A stretch of 64,000 nucleotides of DNA. Source: Tigriopus japonicus. Lineage: Eukaryota > Arthropoda > Copepoda > Harpacticoida > Harpacticidae. Of the stretch, positions 45,400 to 57,058 are shown piece by piece. The translations under genes were made by a program, and so were the position numbers. Location of the stretch: assembly GCA_010645155.1 (NCBI GenBank), contig JAAGOF010000204.1, forward strand, positions 965,634 through 1,029,633. The letters are read 5' to 3'. Position 1 is the stretch's first letter; each line of letters starts with the position of its first letter. Below the pieces are notes generated by a model. That model made no database searches. It worked only from the letters and a program-made list of their open reading frames with translations, and was not told the DNA's origin.

Positions 45400-48300
45400 T
45401 TTATTAGTTGAAATGGTTTTGGTTAACACTTATTTTTCAAAAATACCTTTGAAGTATAACTCAACTAAGAAATTATCATCTTTGGGTTGGGTTCGAGCTC
45501 CCCTTTGAGATGTTTCTTGCTCGTTCTTTCACATATGCTCGTGGGTAGAACTCAACTTTCTTCCACCCTTTTTCGACTTTATTTCAAGCAAGTTTTAATG
45601 GCCTTCCCATCTGAAAAGAAAATAGAGATGAAAAGGCTAACAAGAAAGCATGGGCGGGAAAGTAGAAGCCTCGAAAAGAATCTTGATTCATGACGGGAAT
45701 ATAAATAAACTCTACGTATACCAGAACGAAACAACGCTCCAAAGCCAATATCATCCTTGCATATTGGTTTCCACTCTTAACCTGTCGTGTTCAGCTTTTT
45801 TCTGTTGGTTGGTGAGCTGGTTCGTAAATTAGATTTTCTGTTTCCAATGGACTGTACAAGTTCGCCATGTTTACCAATTCCAAGTAGCCCAAAACACGAA
45901 GAAATATGAAAAGGTGAACTTGGTTGCTAACCATACTCTACTATGTAGGTAGTATACGTACATTACTAATCCCCCAGAGAGAATACAAATGCACCCACCA
46001 TTGTGCTCAAGGAGTTGAGAAACGACAAGCGACCCTTGAGCCGAAATTGCCTCCAATGACAATCTCTGAAAATGATGCTTTCAGACAAGGGCGGGATTCC
46101 TCAAAAGGCCAATTGAAACGAGTTCCACAAAAGCACTTAAGTAAATGTGTATCTGTAACCCACAGGTACATACAGTACACGCATGCTCGGCAATGCTCGG
46201 CAATAATTTCAAATAAACCGCCAAGCACTTTCGCAGGGTCCATGGCTTACTCGGCAGAATTTCAATGGCATTTCCGTCTCAATTCAAATTGGTTCTATTT
46301 TCTCAAGGCCTCGACTATTGAGGTTAGTGGAGCACTTGGGGATTGAACTAACCCCAATTGAATGTCTCTTTCAAAGTTACAGGACAACTCGGTTCCCTAA
46401 AGAATTGAAGAGCTGTTGCATTAGTTTGACTCAGGGGATCTGAGAGTAAGTTTAATTTACCTTATGAGACACTAAAACTCAAGTTTGCGAAAGAGAGAAA
46501 GAAGCTTTTAAAGCTAAAATTTGGGCTCTGTTTTAGCAGACAAACTCCAGGATTTTTTTTGCAATCTGTTGGTCTGAGTATTCTTACTTGATCCCTATTT
46601 AAGGTCTATTAGAACATTTAACGAGAACTCACGTGATTCGGATCTGAAAATCCATTAGCCGATCCGGAGTTGGAACAGACTTTTAAGGAGTCGAGTCTCA
46701 AACATTGGTTTTAAAAGCTTGGAAAGTAAATTTTCTCATTTTTCCAGCTCTATCCAAAAGACACTAGTCTTGTGGAAAACCATATGTGCACTATATCCGA
46801 TATCTATAGCGGTCATGATTTTTAAACTAGCAACAAGACGGCGCATTAATGCATATGTACAGGGTTGGACGTGTGTTTCGTAGCCCGTGGTTGATTTTGA
46901 AAAAAGTAATCATGTTATTTCAAAAAGTATACAAGCATTCTGGGAACCCTGCAAACGGCTTTATTTAATCACGGATTTCGAAAAATACTGGATTCCGGTT
47001 GAAGTTTTGTTATAACTAGTCTTGGTCACCCAGGTTTATGATTAAGCGGGCCCAAAATATTTTCAAATCAGTAAGTGGTATTAACTGTCTGGATCTTGTT
47101 GGTCAAATTTCAACTTTAAACTGACCAATAACTAAAAATTCCACTGAAAACTTGCTCCAAAGATATCTTAAAGGATGTTTGTATTTTCTTTCTCCTTCAT
47201 CTAAAGTACTTCTTTCTATCTTTGAGTTCAACTTTGATCACCCTCAAAAAAGGAGGAAGCTGCTTATCTGCCTTCCAACTGTTTCCAACCACAGACCATA
47301 TAATGGCTAGACCTCGCTTCGTATGAGAAAAAGGTGGACAACTTTGCTTCATCAGCTGGTACATAACACTACACCCTAAAATGGTGGGAATTTCGAACTT
47401 TTCAAAATTTTGCCAGTGTAGCCAAATCCTGAACAAACTCAGCGTACCGTACGTACTTTGTTCTCGACGCGAGCAAGCGTCGGTACTTCTGAGCACGCGG
47501 TCGCCTGAGATTTCGAAGCTAGCGCAGCTGGGCCAAGTGGTGTCACTTTTCTCTCGCCGACGGACCGGGCCAATGCGACATCTAGTCATTATATGATCTG
47601 TGTTTCCAACACAACCGAAAACTGTCCGTCGAGGTTGTCGGTAAAATTAGGCCGAACTGGCAGCGTGCACCAGTGGCTGTGACCAAGATTAGCCACAACA
47701 AAAAGTTGTGACATTTGTCCATATCTAGAGACGTCCTTGATTTAATGAAGTAAGGTGCCAGAGCCAAAAAAGGAAATAATTTCAAAAATGGGGACAAGAG
47801 CAGCAATAATGATGTTCCACAATTAGGGATAGTGCCCGTCGTAATGATAGCGCCCTGGGGCCCCTAAGAGTGAACACAGCACAATGAATATTTATACTAA
47901 ACACAGATTTGAGGAGACTGGAAGTCTAAATTAACAATTTGGTTCAGAGGTCATCTGTTCCTCCTGTGGTGCCTATCCCACAGCGTTAAAGGCCTTAATT
48001 AATCAAGGCCAGAGTAGGATATTGAAAATTCTTTTAAAATATCTTTGTGCCCAATATGCGGCTGCCTACATTAAAAGAAAATGAAATTTTCCAAGGAGCA
48101 ACAGTTTTTGAGGAACTGGGTTTTTGAGTATCCTAACAGATATTGCCAACCCTGTACAGGGTGCAGAGGTGAAAATTTCCGCCCGACTAGCTTTAAAGTT
48201 TTTAACACTTTTTTGGAGCTTTATTTTTCTTCAATTTATGTTCTTTTACAAACTCTTTCGTTAATGCAATCATGTCGTAGCAGGAATTAAAAAGCAATTC

Positions 48301-48740
48301 AGATTTGTTGTGCGCAAGAATTGAACTCAAAAATACTTGGGAAATGGTCGAACTTGTTAGTTATACTGAACGTAAAATCTGAGCAACCATAAAACGAAGA
48401 CAGGGAAAAAGGGTAATGATCAGATGGTTCAATTTCCACCACTTGCAGTCTGCATCCCTCAGCTTCCATTTTTCGTTAACTTTCTCTCCAAAAGCGATTT
48501 GACAATGGTGCAAATTTTCACCTCCGCACTTATGGGTGCCATGGTAGTTAACGGAGTTCTATTCCAGCAAGTTTGATGCCAAGAGTCTTTCAAATCAGAT
48601 CCCTTTAGATCCCGATGTCCCCATCAAGTGTCTCTTTGCTGACTAAACAAGGAGTTTCGTCTTTGGCAAACACATCATTATCTTTAGCATAATGCCTCTT
48701 GAGCGATGTAGGATAGGATAGGAGTCCAATAGGACATTAT
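45400..48740. other. No gene recognised; one CpG-rich patch
   Basis: AT-rich with only short unassigned ORFs. A patch at about 47440-47580 is strikingly GC- and CpG-rich (GTCGGTACTTCTGAGCACGC, then CTCTCGCCGACGGACCGG). It has no recognised gene on either side. Confidence 0.4.
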
Positions 48741-49197
48741 AAGAAGCACTGAAATCATGGAGTGGGAGGTTAGCACTGAAAATTATGATATCCAGTAAAA
48801 ACAAGTCAATAATGCTCTTCTGCGGACGAGACCTTTCTTTTGTCGAGTAGACTACCTACTTCAATTTTCAGCTCAATCGATCGTCGGAGTCAAAAGTTAT
48901 GCTCTCTCAAAGCTCCTTGCAAATCCTACCGAGAATGAATGAACTCGCCCTTTTGTGTTAATGGTTTTACCACAAAAGGGCGAGTTCATTCATTCTATGC
49001 TTTCTTCAGTACATAAGTTTGAGAATGCATCACTTTTCACTCCGGCATTCGATTGGGCTTAAATTTGAAATACGTGTTCTTCTCAATGCAAGCCAGGTCT
49101 CATTTGCAGAAGAACGCAAATGATTTATTTCTACTGGAAATCATAATTCTCATTGCTAGCCTCCCACTCCATGATTTCCGTGATTTCCATGCTTCTT
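48741..49197. mobile_element. MULE-like palindromic element, copy 2, intact
   Basis: The ends read AAGAAGCACTGAAATCATGG and, complemented, AAGAAGCATGGAAATCACGG. The whole 457 bp folds back on itself, with a perfect 25-bp stem at the centre (arms containing ACTCGCCCTTTTGTG) around a 13-base loop at about 48944-49006. The flanks GGACATTAT (48732-48740) and GGACAGTAT (49198-49206) match at 8 of 9 positions. A 9-bp duplication with long inverted repeats is typical of Mutator-like elements. No transposase is present. Copy 1 is split between 1981-2055 and 3735-3944. Confidence 0.85.
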
Positions 49198-49206
49198 GGA
49201 CAGTAT

Positions 49207-50419
49207 CAACGGGGTCAAAAGAGACTGTGTAAATAATAGATAGCCAGCTCAGAGAAGCATGAATTCGATTTGAGGCAAACTATTTTCTGAAACACTTCAT
49301 CCATGTGTTTTCAATTTGCAGAAGAAAAGGCGTAAGAATTTCAATTAACAACAAATTAAATGGGAACATCTATAAATTAAAGGACGGATTCTAAAAGCTG
49401 CATCCTGTCATTTTGTTACTCTTTCTCTGAATGTAGAAAATAGCAAAATAAAAGGGTTTACAGTTTTGTGCGTCGAGACCTTGATTTGGTGATCAAGAAA
49501 TAGACCGCGCGTAATTTGAGAGAGAGAGGCACTTCTGGATGCAAAAATCATAGTGTCTGAACATGTCATCGATTTCACCAAGAATTGTTGCGATTATACG
49601 TTATACTTCTGCAATATTAAATTTCATTTATCGTTTTTCGAATCTTTCTTTGTTGGGCATGGGACACTAAACACGAATGACCCTGTCTACACTGATTCTT
49701 ATTTTTTTTGCTTTGCTTATCATAGCAGGGGGAAACTAGGAGAAACCAATTCAACTGAGTGTCATTGGACGTTCCGATCCATGAGTTCTTACAAAATCCT
49801 CGAAAGTTATTCTAATTGAGGAAAAAGCCCCTAAAATGCCTTGATTTTGGAGTTGCCTTTGACATTATGGAAGAAGCTCACTTCGTAGTGAAACGTTCGA
49901 ATACGATTAAATTCTGTGTCAGCGTTGTAATTTCACAATGCTTCGACTTTAATGGCCGACCTCAGTCCATGCTCGAGAACTTTCCAAAGCGTGCCTCCAT
50001 CAACAACATGCGAATGCTTGAAACTCTACAAAAAAAGGTCTCATTTATCTGGATGGAGTGCAAAATGAAAGCCTAAAATGTGCTTCACTTGTTTTGTTCT
50101 TAACACTTAACACTGTATGTCAGGGAGGATGAGCGTCCCCGTAGTATAACGATCCAAACCGTATGAAGATTTATGCCTTTGGTCATCAATTCCAATATTC
50201 GTGCAGAGTTCCACGGTAAGAAAGTACGACAGCACAAAAACGGGGACATATGGGCCTTAAAGATTCCAAGAGGTTTTGGACGGAATGCCTCGTTTTATGA
50301 GCAGTATTTCTTGGCTTTGGTTAATGATTTAAAAGTGGGCAGAGTGGTGACCTTTCCCCCAAATTGACTTTCGTAACTGTCAAGGCCAACAAGCACGACA
50401 GGTAAAATGTCCCCTGCCA
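49207..50419. other. No gene recognised
   Basis: ORFs at 49553-49819 and 49816-50076 have no recognisable domain. The region precedes the GC-richer segment described next. Confidence 0.35.
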
Positions 50420-51814
50420 ATTATGATATTATGTTGTGGAAGTGAACAAAAACCCTCCGGCCCACATTTCACTCACATTAATGCGTCTACCCACATCCCA
50501 GGAAAAAAAGAAGAAAGAGAGAGTAAAAGTTGTGTCGTCACAACTTGGTGGGCAAACGTTCCACCTGCAACAATTGGCTGCTTGGTGTGGAATCCTCTTC
50601 CAAAGCGCAAGTTTACCCAGAACAGACATAAGGAAGAGCAACAAGAACAACAAAGACTCCGACCACGCTCAAAGACGATCGATCCCAAATGGAGGGCCTG
50701 CTTGTGGATTGTGTTGTGTGCTTTACCTTTCTCGAGATGAAAAGAACACCATGATGCGTACTGCATCATCCCCTTTCCCCATATTCCCCGACGCCCACCT
50801 TTATTTCGCTTCCCCCAAAGATGCTGGTTGGTCGGTTGGTGATGAGCAAGTAGCTCAACGTATTCAAACTCGGAGAGCTGATTGAGGTTGGCAGAGGCTC
50901 TGGCCTTGATCCTGGGCACGACCCTCGTTCCATTCGAGGCTCTCCGTTGGGTGGTTGAGGTCGTTTATCTCGTCTCCTTCAGGTGAAGAAATCACTTGGC
51001 CAGGAACACGCCAAAGAGGAACGAAAGCAGCAGTAGCAGACGTCGCTTTCGCGTGGGAACCAATGACAAAAAACGCGCACGCTCAAGAAACAAGGCCTAG
51101 ATCAAGGAGGCATGGTTTCTTCCTTCCTTCCTTTGTTGGTTGGTTGGTTCGTGCGAACTATCTCAGGTAAAGCAAGGCCAAAGAGAGGGGACTCCCTTGT
51201 GAGGATAGGATGGTTGGCATTGGGAAGTGAGAAGTGGGAAGGAAAACAAACCAACGAAGAAGGTAACGGAGGGAGAGAGAGAGAGAGACACCGTAGAGGC
51301 AATGAGGTGACACCCTTGGAAGAGGTGTGTAGTAGGGCGAGCAAGAAGAGGGACACAAAGAAGCTGGCCCTCTTCCTCCTCCTCTTCTTCTTGCTTTACT
51401 TCCTCTCTCTCTCTGTGTCTTTCTCCAACGACGAGAGATGGTTGATGAGTTTCCTCTCTTTGGCCTTCGGTGGTCGGTTCGTTGGTGGGTGGCCTTCGTG
51501 GAGGTGATCCAGTGTTGCTCGTCCTCGAGAGAAGGCCGCTCTTGGAACGAACCAACGGAGAAAAAGGCTCACGAACGGACGGAGGAGTGCACACTACTAG
51601 AACGATAGGGCGACCAAGCGAAAGAGGAAGTCTTCAAGGAAGTCAAAGTCTGTCATTGGCTTGGAGAGATTATTCAGTTGCTTCAAAGAACGAGGACGTG
51701 CATTTCCTAACATCCTCTCATGGCAAAAATGATATCGGTGTTTTGTAGAATCTATCAGAGCCAAATTTGGGCCAAAGAATTGGTTGTCTGGTACTGATTT
51801 TCTCATCTGGTCAG
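50420..51814 (+). other. Putative 5' UTR exon and promoter region of gene B
   Basis: Compared with its surroundings this segment is GC-richer and full of purine/pyrimidine simple sequence: a GA run at 51273-51289, TTGGTTGGTTGG at 51136, and CTCTCTCTCTCTG near 51402. Open frames exist on both strands, as expected of such biased sequence. It ends with a strong donor, GGTCAG/GTAAGA, at 51814. Paired with the acceptor at 53655 it would form a non-coding first exon for the 54147-55988 frame. The transcription start is not visible. The same style of sequence begins the gene A exon. Confidence 0.4.
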
Positions 51815-53655
51815 GTAAGATGCAAAATCTGGAACATGAAAGCGAAGGCTTCTGAAATAGGTTTACCTATGGCAAGTAGGATCTGAGAGAAAAACCCGAC
51901 TCTTAATGGAATGGTGAAGGAAAAAAAAAGACTACTTGAGCGGAGTTCTCTGGGCATGACTGCCCGTAGATGAAAGCCATGGTGTATAATTAATTAGATT
52001 AATTGTAAACAATGGCCCTACCATTATCCTAATTGGGCTTTGGCGCAAAAAAACAACCTCAAAGCATATCAGCATCTACAATGCTGAAAAACTCGGAGCA
52101 AGGCTAGATTAGCTTGTTTTCGGATGAGCTCACAACAATTTCTGTGGAAGTTTGGACCCGGAATTGAATTGTGTTCCTGGCTCTTCAAATTCGGGAAGTG
52201 GAACCTGTCTCGAGTGATTTTCCAACTTCCAACTTTTCTCTTTCTCTACTTACCTTTCCATTCACTCAGGCTTGTTTTCAATTTTCTCCCACAAAATACA
52301 AGAACCGCCTTTTTGGGATCAAACTTTGCCCATTCAAAACCAATGGAACAACTGGGAACCGTCCCTCCTTCCTTCCTCACTTCCCCAGAGTTGAAGTAAC
52401 AGAGACTGAGTGAGAGCAGAACATTGTGCCAACTACAAAATGATCGATCCAACGAGGTGCTCGGATTTAAGCTCCCCCTCTGTATAGGATTGCCTTTTAA
52501 TCTCTTTCCATTGTGACTCTGCGTAAGGTGGGCAACTTCTTGAATACTGTCGTCTACCTAAGTTGCGGCACCCTCTGGCCTGTCAAACTAAAGTTTACCC
52601 TTTAGCTCTACAGGCCATCGGGCTCTCTGGGGACAAACCCATTCTCCGCTTGAGAGATTTTTCCCTCCGTCTGTTCCTTTAATCACTTTTAACTAACTTA
52701 AATGACGTCAACACAGTGATGATGTTTGGAAAGGAGAGACTGTCGGTGTTACGAAGGTTTGTTTTCGGATTCAAGAGATAGATCCCTGAAATGGTTTCTA
52801 AAGCAAAAACTTTCTCCAGTGGTCCGTTTCTGGTTTAAATTGAGTTTGCTCCTCATTCCGAAATCAGACGGAATCCAATTAAGGAATCTAAATACATGCC
52901 GGTTCGTGTGCTAGATCGATGGAAATCGAATGGACATGATGATCTCACTTAATCGTGTAATGGATCGACGAACCCCCATCTCAAGGTTACATTTGAGGTC
53001 CCATCCAACTAAATGCGACTTTTTTTTTCACGAGAACGAGAAAATCCCAAGTATGTGGGCTTGCCTTTGAGAAAAGTTTCGGGTTTTGATTCGTAAATTC
53101 CTATAGACAAACCATTTGTACTTAAAACGATTGTTGTTGCCCCTCTCAAGCATGCCATCTACGCTTTGGAAACGTTGAAAAATAAGTCTTTTTGGTGGTT
53201 CGATTGCAATCGATAGTCAGTTGGTCCAATAAGATAGGAACAATATTTCCAAGAATGAGCTCATCAATTATCATTACCTAGACCGCAATATCGATATTTT
53301 GTCGAGCCTACGGTTTACTTTGGAATGTATTGGACGTACCTCTCCACTTTCAAATGGTCGAATTCCTTTCTCAAACAAAGCCGTTTTGATGGAACATGAT
53401 AATGAGGTCCCAGGTTGACTGATTGATTCTATGGTTAGCTTTGGTATAAGGACAAGAAAAACCGGAAAGGACCCTTCTTTGTCATGTGATCTGATTTAGA
53501 TTGGTTGTTATTCAGGCCAGCACTGCTTTGGGAGATCGAACAATACGTCCACCACCATCTTGATGTACTTTAGATCGCATTATTGCCCTACCAGCTTGAG
53601 TACAGTTGCTTTTTGTTATTGTTCTTCCAGAAGACACCTCTCTCTTCCTCAACAG
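51815..53655 (+). other. Putative 5' UTR intron of gene B
   Basis: It starts GTAAGATG and ends CTCTCTCTTCCTCAACAG, a strong acceptor. No coding exon was recognised in between. The intron is inferred from splice signals only. Confidence 0.4.
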
Positions 53656-54146
53656 GACCAAAACTATCGTCCAAGTTGAACCCATCGTGGTCTTAAACCA
53701 GGTTCAAAGCTAAAGAATTCCGCAATGAGGCCCATTTTGAAAGACCAATGCGTTGCCGAGTTATGTCCCAACGGGACAACAGCAAAGGGATTACTCGTCA
53801 GAAGTCTAACAAAAACAGTGCAAGACCTTCCCAACTTTTGCTTTGAGTGCGCCATGCTCATCACATCAAAGCAGCTTGACTTCGTTTCGCACTCATTAAC
53901 CCGCGGAATAGTTTGAGGAGCTCTGCTAGATATTCATTCGTGACAAGTGACTGATCCTATCGATGAATTTTTGATCGGATCGCACAAAAGCAAGGCTTCT
54001 TCTCAAAGGCCAAATTCAATGAAAACGCGTTCCATTTCCTCGCTTTCGACGTCCTCTGAACTTTTTTTGTGAATTTGCAAACGGATCCCCCAAAAAACTT
54101 CAACGAATGAACGCCCACACTCATTGGCCCAGGCCCATGTCTAAAT

Positions 54147-55988
54147 ATGGATGGAGGCACTCCGAGTCTGCAACGCAACCAGGACCATCCTCAATCATCA
54201 TCCACATCACCCATCGAGGCGCCTTCCAATGTGTGCAACCCAACCAGCCGATCACTAGATTCCACCACTCCCCATCAAAACGTTAGTCGTGAGTCTTCCG
54301 GACCGAAATCGGATTTCCGAGGTAATTCCGCCAGTCCAAATGGTGACGCACAATTGAGGGACCCAATCTCGGAAAGCTATCGTTCCATTGTTGAGGTGAT
54401 CAATCGAACTTCCAACGGTTTCAAAGAAGGCAAGAAATGGAAGTGTGTGGGCTCTAGTTCCAATCACATCAATCACCACCAACATTACCACAGAAGAAAG
54501 GTCATGATGACCCACAGTCGAACAACAGATGGAGGCCAATTTGGTCGAGACACTTTGTCAATGAATTCTTCGCGTGAAGACCCCGTGTTCAAACCAGGAT
54601 TAGGCAGAGCCAAAGCTAAACGGTTGGTTCGACAGAAAGCCACAAACTTGGATGACTCGGAAGAAAACCTGTTGCAAAAGCAATGTTCAGTTGAAGTTGT
54701 GGAAGAGCGCCCAAAGGCAAATTATCTTCGTGTCCATAGGGAAGGGATTGCCAGACAATGGACTGTCGATACGTGTACCGGTTTGAAGACTCCTATGCAA
54801 GAAAATCTTGCCACAAGCCCTTTGGGCGTAATAGGAGGCAGTGGAGGCGGTGGTACGGCCTACCTGCTTCGACCAGTGTCTAGAAACTCTCTGATGTCTG
54901 CCTCAGGGCTAGCAACTGGCGATCCTGATGGCTTGGCCTCAGCAACTCAACTTCAGGTCCGACGACTTTCCCCCGGGGACCGACCAAGGTCTCCAGCGGC
55001 CAGAAGCCCCATGAGGGAGAAGATCAAGATTTGTTCCAATAACTCCAGTTTCAATCATTCAATGGATGCCAGCATCTCGTCCCAAGGTGCAGTCTCTGGA
55101 GGGGGAGGCAGTCGTAAGAGCAAGACTTATGAGAAAACGCTCACCCCGGGGATACTTCCACAACAAAGGCGACTCAGGAAACAACGGACCACGGAATCGG
55201 CTCCAATGTCCAAGAGCCAACCGTTTGGCGGCTCAAATCGCTACCTTCCACGACAACACTCCAATGCTTCAGCCTACTCGGCCGTCATTCCCACGAGCTA
55301 CTCACACCAAGGAATCACTTTGGTTCGAGGTGCTTCCTGCTCACTCGTGGATATCCCCACCTACTTGGGTCCCTCCGTTTCAGGAGGAGTGGAACTCGCT
55401 CAATTATGTGATGTTACCTCGGCCATTTGCAAGACCGTGCCCATGACTTCCCCAGCTGCAGTGGCCGCTGCTGTGGAACAGCGCAAGCCCAATCGACCGA
55501 GGCTTCAGTTGGACCTGACCCGAAAGAAGAACGCCAAATCCCAAAGGAAGAGCCTCTCTCGAACGGTCCTCTGTGTGTCCATTACAATGTTAACTCTGTC
55601 TGTGACCTTAGTGGGAACCATGCTCAGTGTGGGTAGTCAGTACCAGGACAATGTGATGGCCAAACAATGGGCCTCCCTGAGCAGGAACCAGTCTCGAGGG
55701 GTATCCGACGCCTTTTCCACCGAGGAGCCCTTTGTGATTGTTCCCAATGACATGGTACCCTTAAACGGAATGAGCTTCAATGGAACGACGGACACAAACT
55801 CAACGCTTGACGGGGAATATAGTGAAGACTATAATGAAAAAGAGGAACGCGAGATTGTTCCGATCATTTTTCCCGCTGATCTTGAAAACTCGGCTGATCT
55901 CTTGGATATTGTTTCTCAAGAGCAAAAAGCTGCCATTCTTCACGACCTAGAGGAGAATGATGACATTGATGACTTGGCCATTCCCTAG
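54147..55988 (+). CDS. Gene B: putative 613-residue type II membrane protein
   Basis: One uninterrupted frame runs from ATG (context AAATATGG) to TAG. Residues 1-471 are Ser/Gly/Arg-rich and probably disordered, with a His-rich patch (HINHHQHYHRR) and Gly runs. RKKNAKSQRKSLSR then precedes a single hydrophobic helix at about 473-493 (TVLCVSITMLTLSVTLVGTML). The last 120 residues are acidic and hold three sequons (NQS at 514, NGT at 545, NST at 551). Positive residues before the helix and sequons after it indicate cytoplasmic N-terminus and luminal or extracellular C-terminus. No signal peptide or enzyme domain is seen. It resembles gene A in layout, but keeps helix and tail in one exon. Function unknown. 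Confidence 0.85.
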   Translation: MDGGTPSLQRNQDHPQSSSTSPIEAPSNVCNPTSRSLDSTTPHQNVSRESSGPKSDFRGNSASPNGDAQLRDPISESYRSIVEVINRTSNGFKEGKKWKCVGSSSNHINHHQHYHRRKVMMTHSRTTDGGQFGRDTLSMNSSREDPVFKPGLGRAKAKRLVRQKATNLDDSEENLLQKQCSVEVVEERPKANYLRVHREGIARQWTVDTCTGLKTPMQENLATSPLGVIGGSGGGGTAYLLRPVSRNSLMSASGLATGDPDGLASATQLQVRRLSPGDRPRSPAARSPMREKIKICSNNSSFNHSMDASISSQGAVSGGGGSRKSKTYEKTLTPGILPQQRRLRKQRTTESAPMSKSQPFGGSNRYLPRQHSNASAYSAVIPTSYSHQGITLVRGASCSLVDIPTYLGPSVSGGVELAQLCDVTSAICKTVPMTSPAAVAAAVEQRKPNRPRLQLDLTRKKNAKSQRKSLSRTVLCVSITMLTLSVTLVGTMLSVGSQYQDNVMAKQWASLSRNQSRGVSDAFSTEEPFVIVPNDMVPLNGMSFNGTTDTNSTLDGEYSEDYNEKEEREIVPIIFPADLENSADLLDIVSQEQKAAILHDLEENDDIDDLAIP

Positions 55989-56025
55989 GAGGAATATTAA
56001 TTCTTAATGATTTATCACTTTGCAC

Positions 56026-56031
56026 AATAAA
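56026..56031 (+). terminator. Polyadenylation signal of gene B
   Basis: AATAAA lies 38 bp after the gene B stop codon. The 3' UTR would therefore be very short. Confidence 0.65.
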
Positions 56032-56049
56032 AGTACCAGCATTCATGTC

Positions 56050-57058
56050 AGAAATGAACTTTGCCATAAAAACCCACAAGAGTTTGTAGTAACTTTAATT
56101 TAGTTCATAGTATCTATCATGCGTACATGGGGGGAAGGGGGAGGGGTAGGACTGGTTTTAATGTTCAAAGACTCGGTTAGAAATGCATTCCATCAAAGGT
56201 TCCAATTTTCATGTCAAATGTGATGAGGAATAGGTTTCGTTGCGTGTTCCACGAGTAAATCCCAAACGCGGACACAACAACATATTAAGTGGTCTCAACA
56301 TGCATGAGAGGCTGGCTTTTGAGATTTACCTCGCCTATGATCCATGGGAACACTCTCACTGCACCCGTTCTCATAGAACAAAGACGAGAATCCTCTCAGA
56401 TGAAGCAAAAGGAATGTTTTCTGGTGAATCATATTTCTTTATACTCCGCCAGAGGGTAAAAATGATGTTAATAAATCAAGCTGTACGAACAAAAGCAGGA
56501 GGCCCCCCAGAATTGGCCATTAGAGGAACTTTGCACATTGCCTAATTTACGCACCACATGCAACCAAGTTTAACACAAACATTGGCCGACTCGGGTGTTT
56601 AATCTTCAGGAAGTCGAAGCAAATTGGATTTTCCTTGGTCTCGCCATTGGATGTACTGAAAGGTCTGGAAGAAGCTTTATGTAATCCTATGTAATTGGCC
56701 GATAAAACGTGCTCCCTCCAACTTTCTAAACGTCGTGATTCTGGTGGGGGCTAATTAGATAATACGTTACAGAAAGCGATATATCTCGTGTAAATTCATC
56801 AAGCAAATGTCACACCAACGGCTCTCTTACGCATTTCATCCGTAGAAACCATGATATAACATAACGATTTAGTAATAGCTTGAGAATAAGGCTGAAAATG
56901 AAGGCCATTTTCGGATTCAAAATCGTACCGAAACTTGAAATCGGGAGTAATTTTGAGGCTTAAAGTACGAACCTTTTTGGGGGGCAATTTTCTTTGTGTG
57001 AAGAGAACCGTTTTCCCTAGAAATCAATTAATTATTAATCCTTTTCTTCTCTTGTCAG
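56050..57058. other. Region between gene B and the gene A terminal exon
   Basis: Presumed last part of the gene A intron. A G-rich run (GGGGGGAAGGGGGAGGGG) occurs near 56130-56147. The segment ends with the acceptor CTTTTCTTCTCTTGTCAG. No coding exon recognised. Confidence 0.4.

Noticed and set aside
48145..48545. Apparent inverted pair around GAGGTGAAAATTT
   Set aside because: The similarity fades after about 20 bp, so chance or an old unrelated relic cannot be separated.
50473..50919. 148- and 149-codon ORFs on opposite strands near 50.4-50.9 kb
   Set aside because: They overlap almost exactly and arise from biased simple sequence. Neither shows a domain. More likely 5' UTR or promoter sequence.
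56125..56150. G-rich run as a possible G-quadruplex
   Set aside because: Only three tracts of three or more G with clear loops. The fourth tract is two bases, so a stable quadruplex is doubtful.
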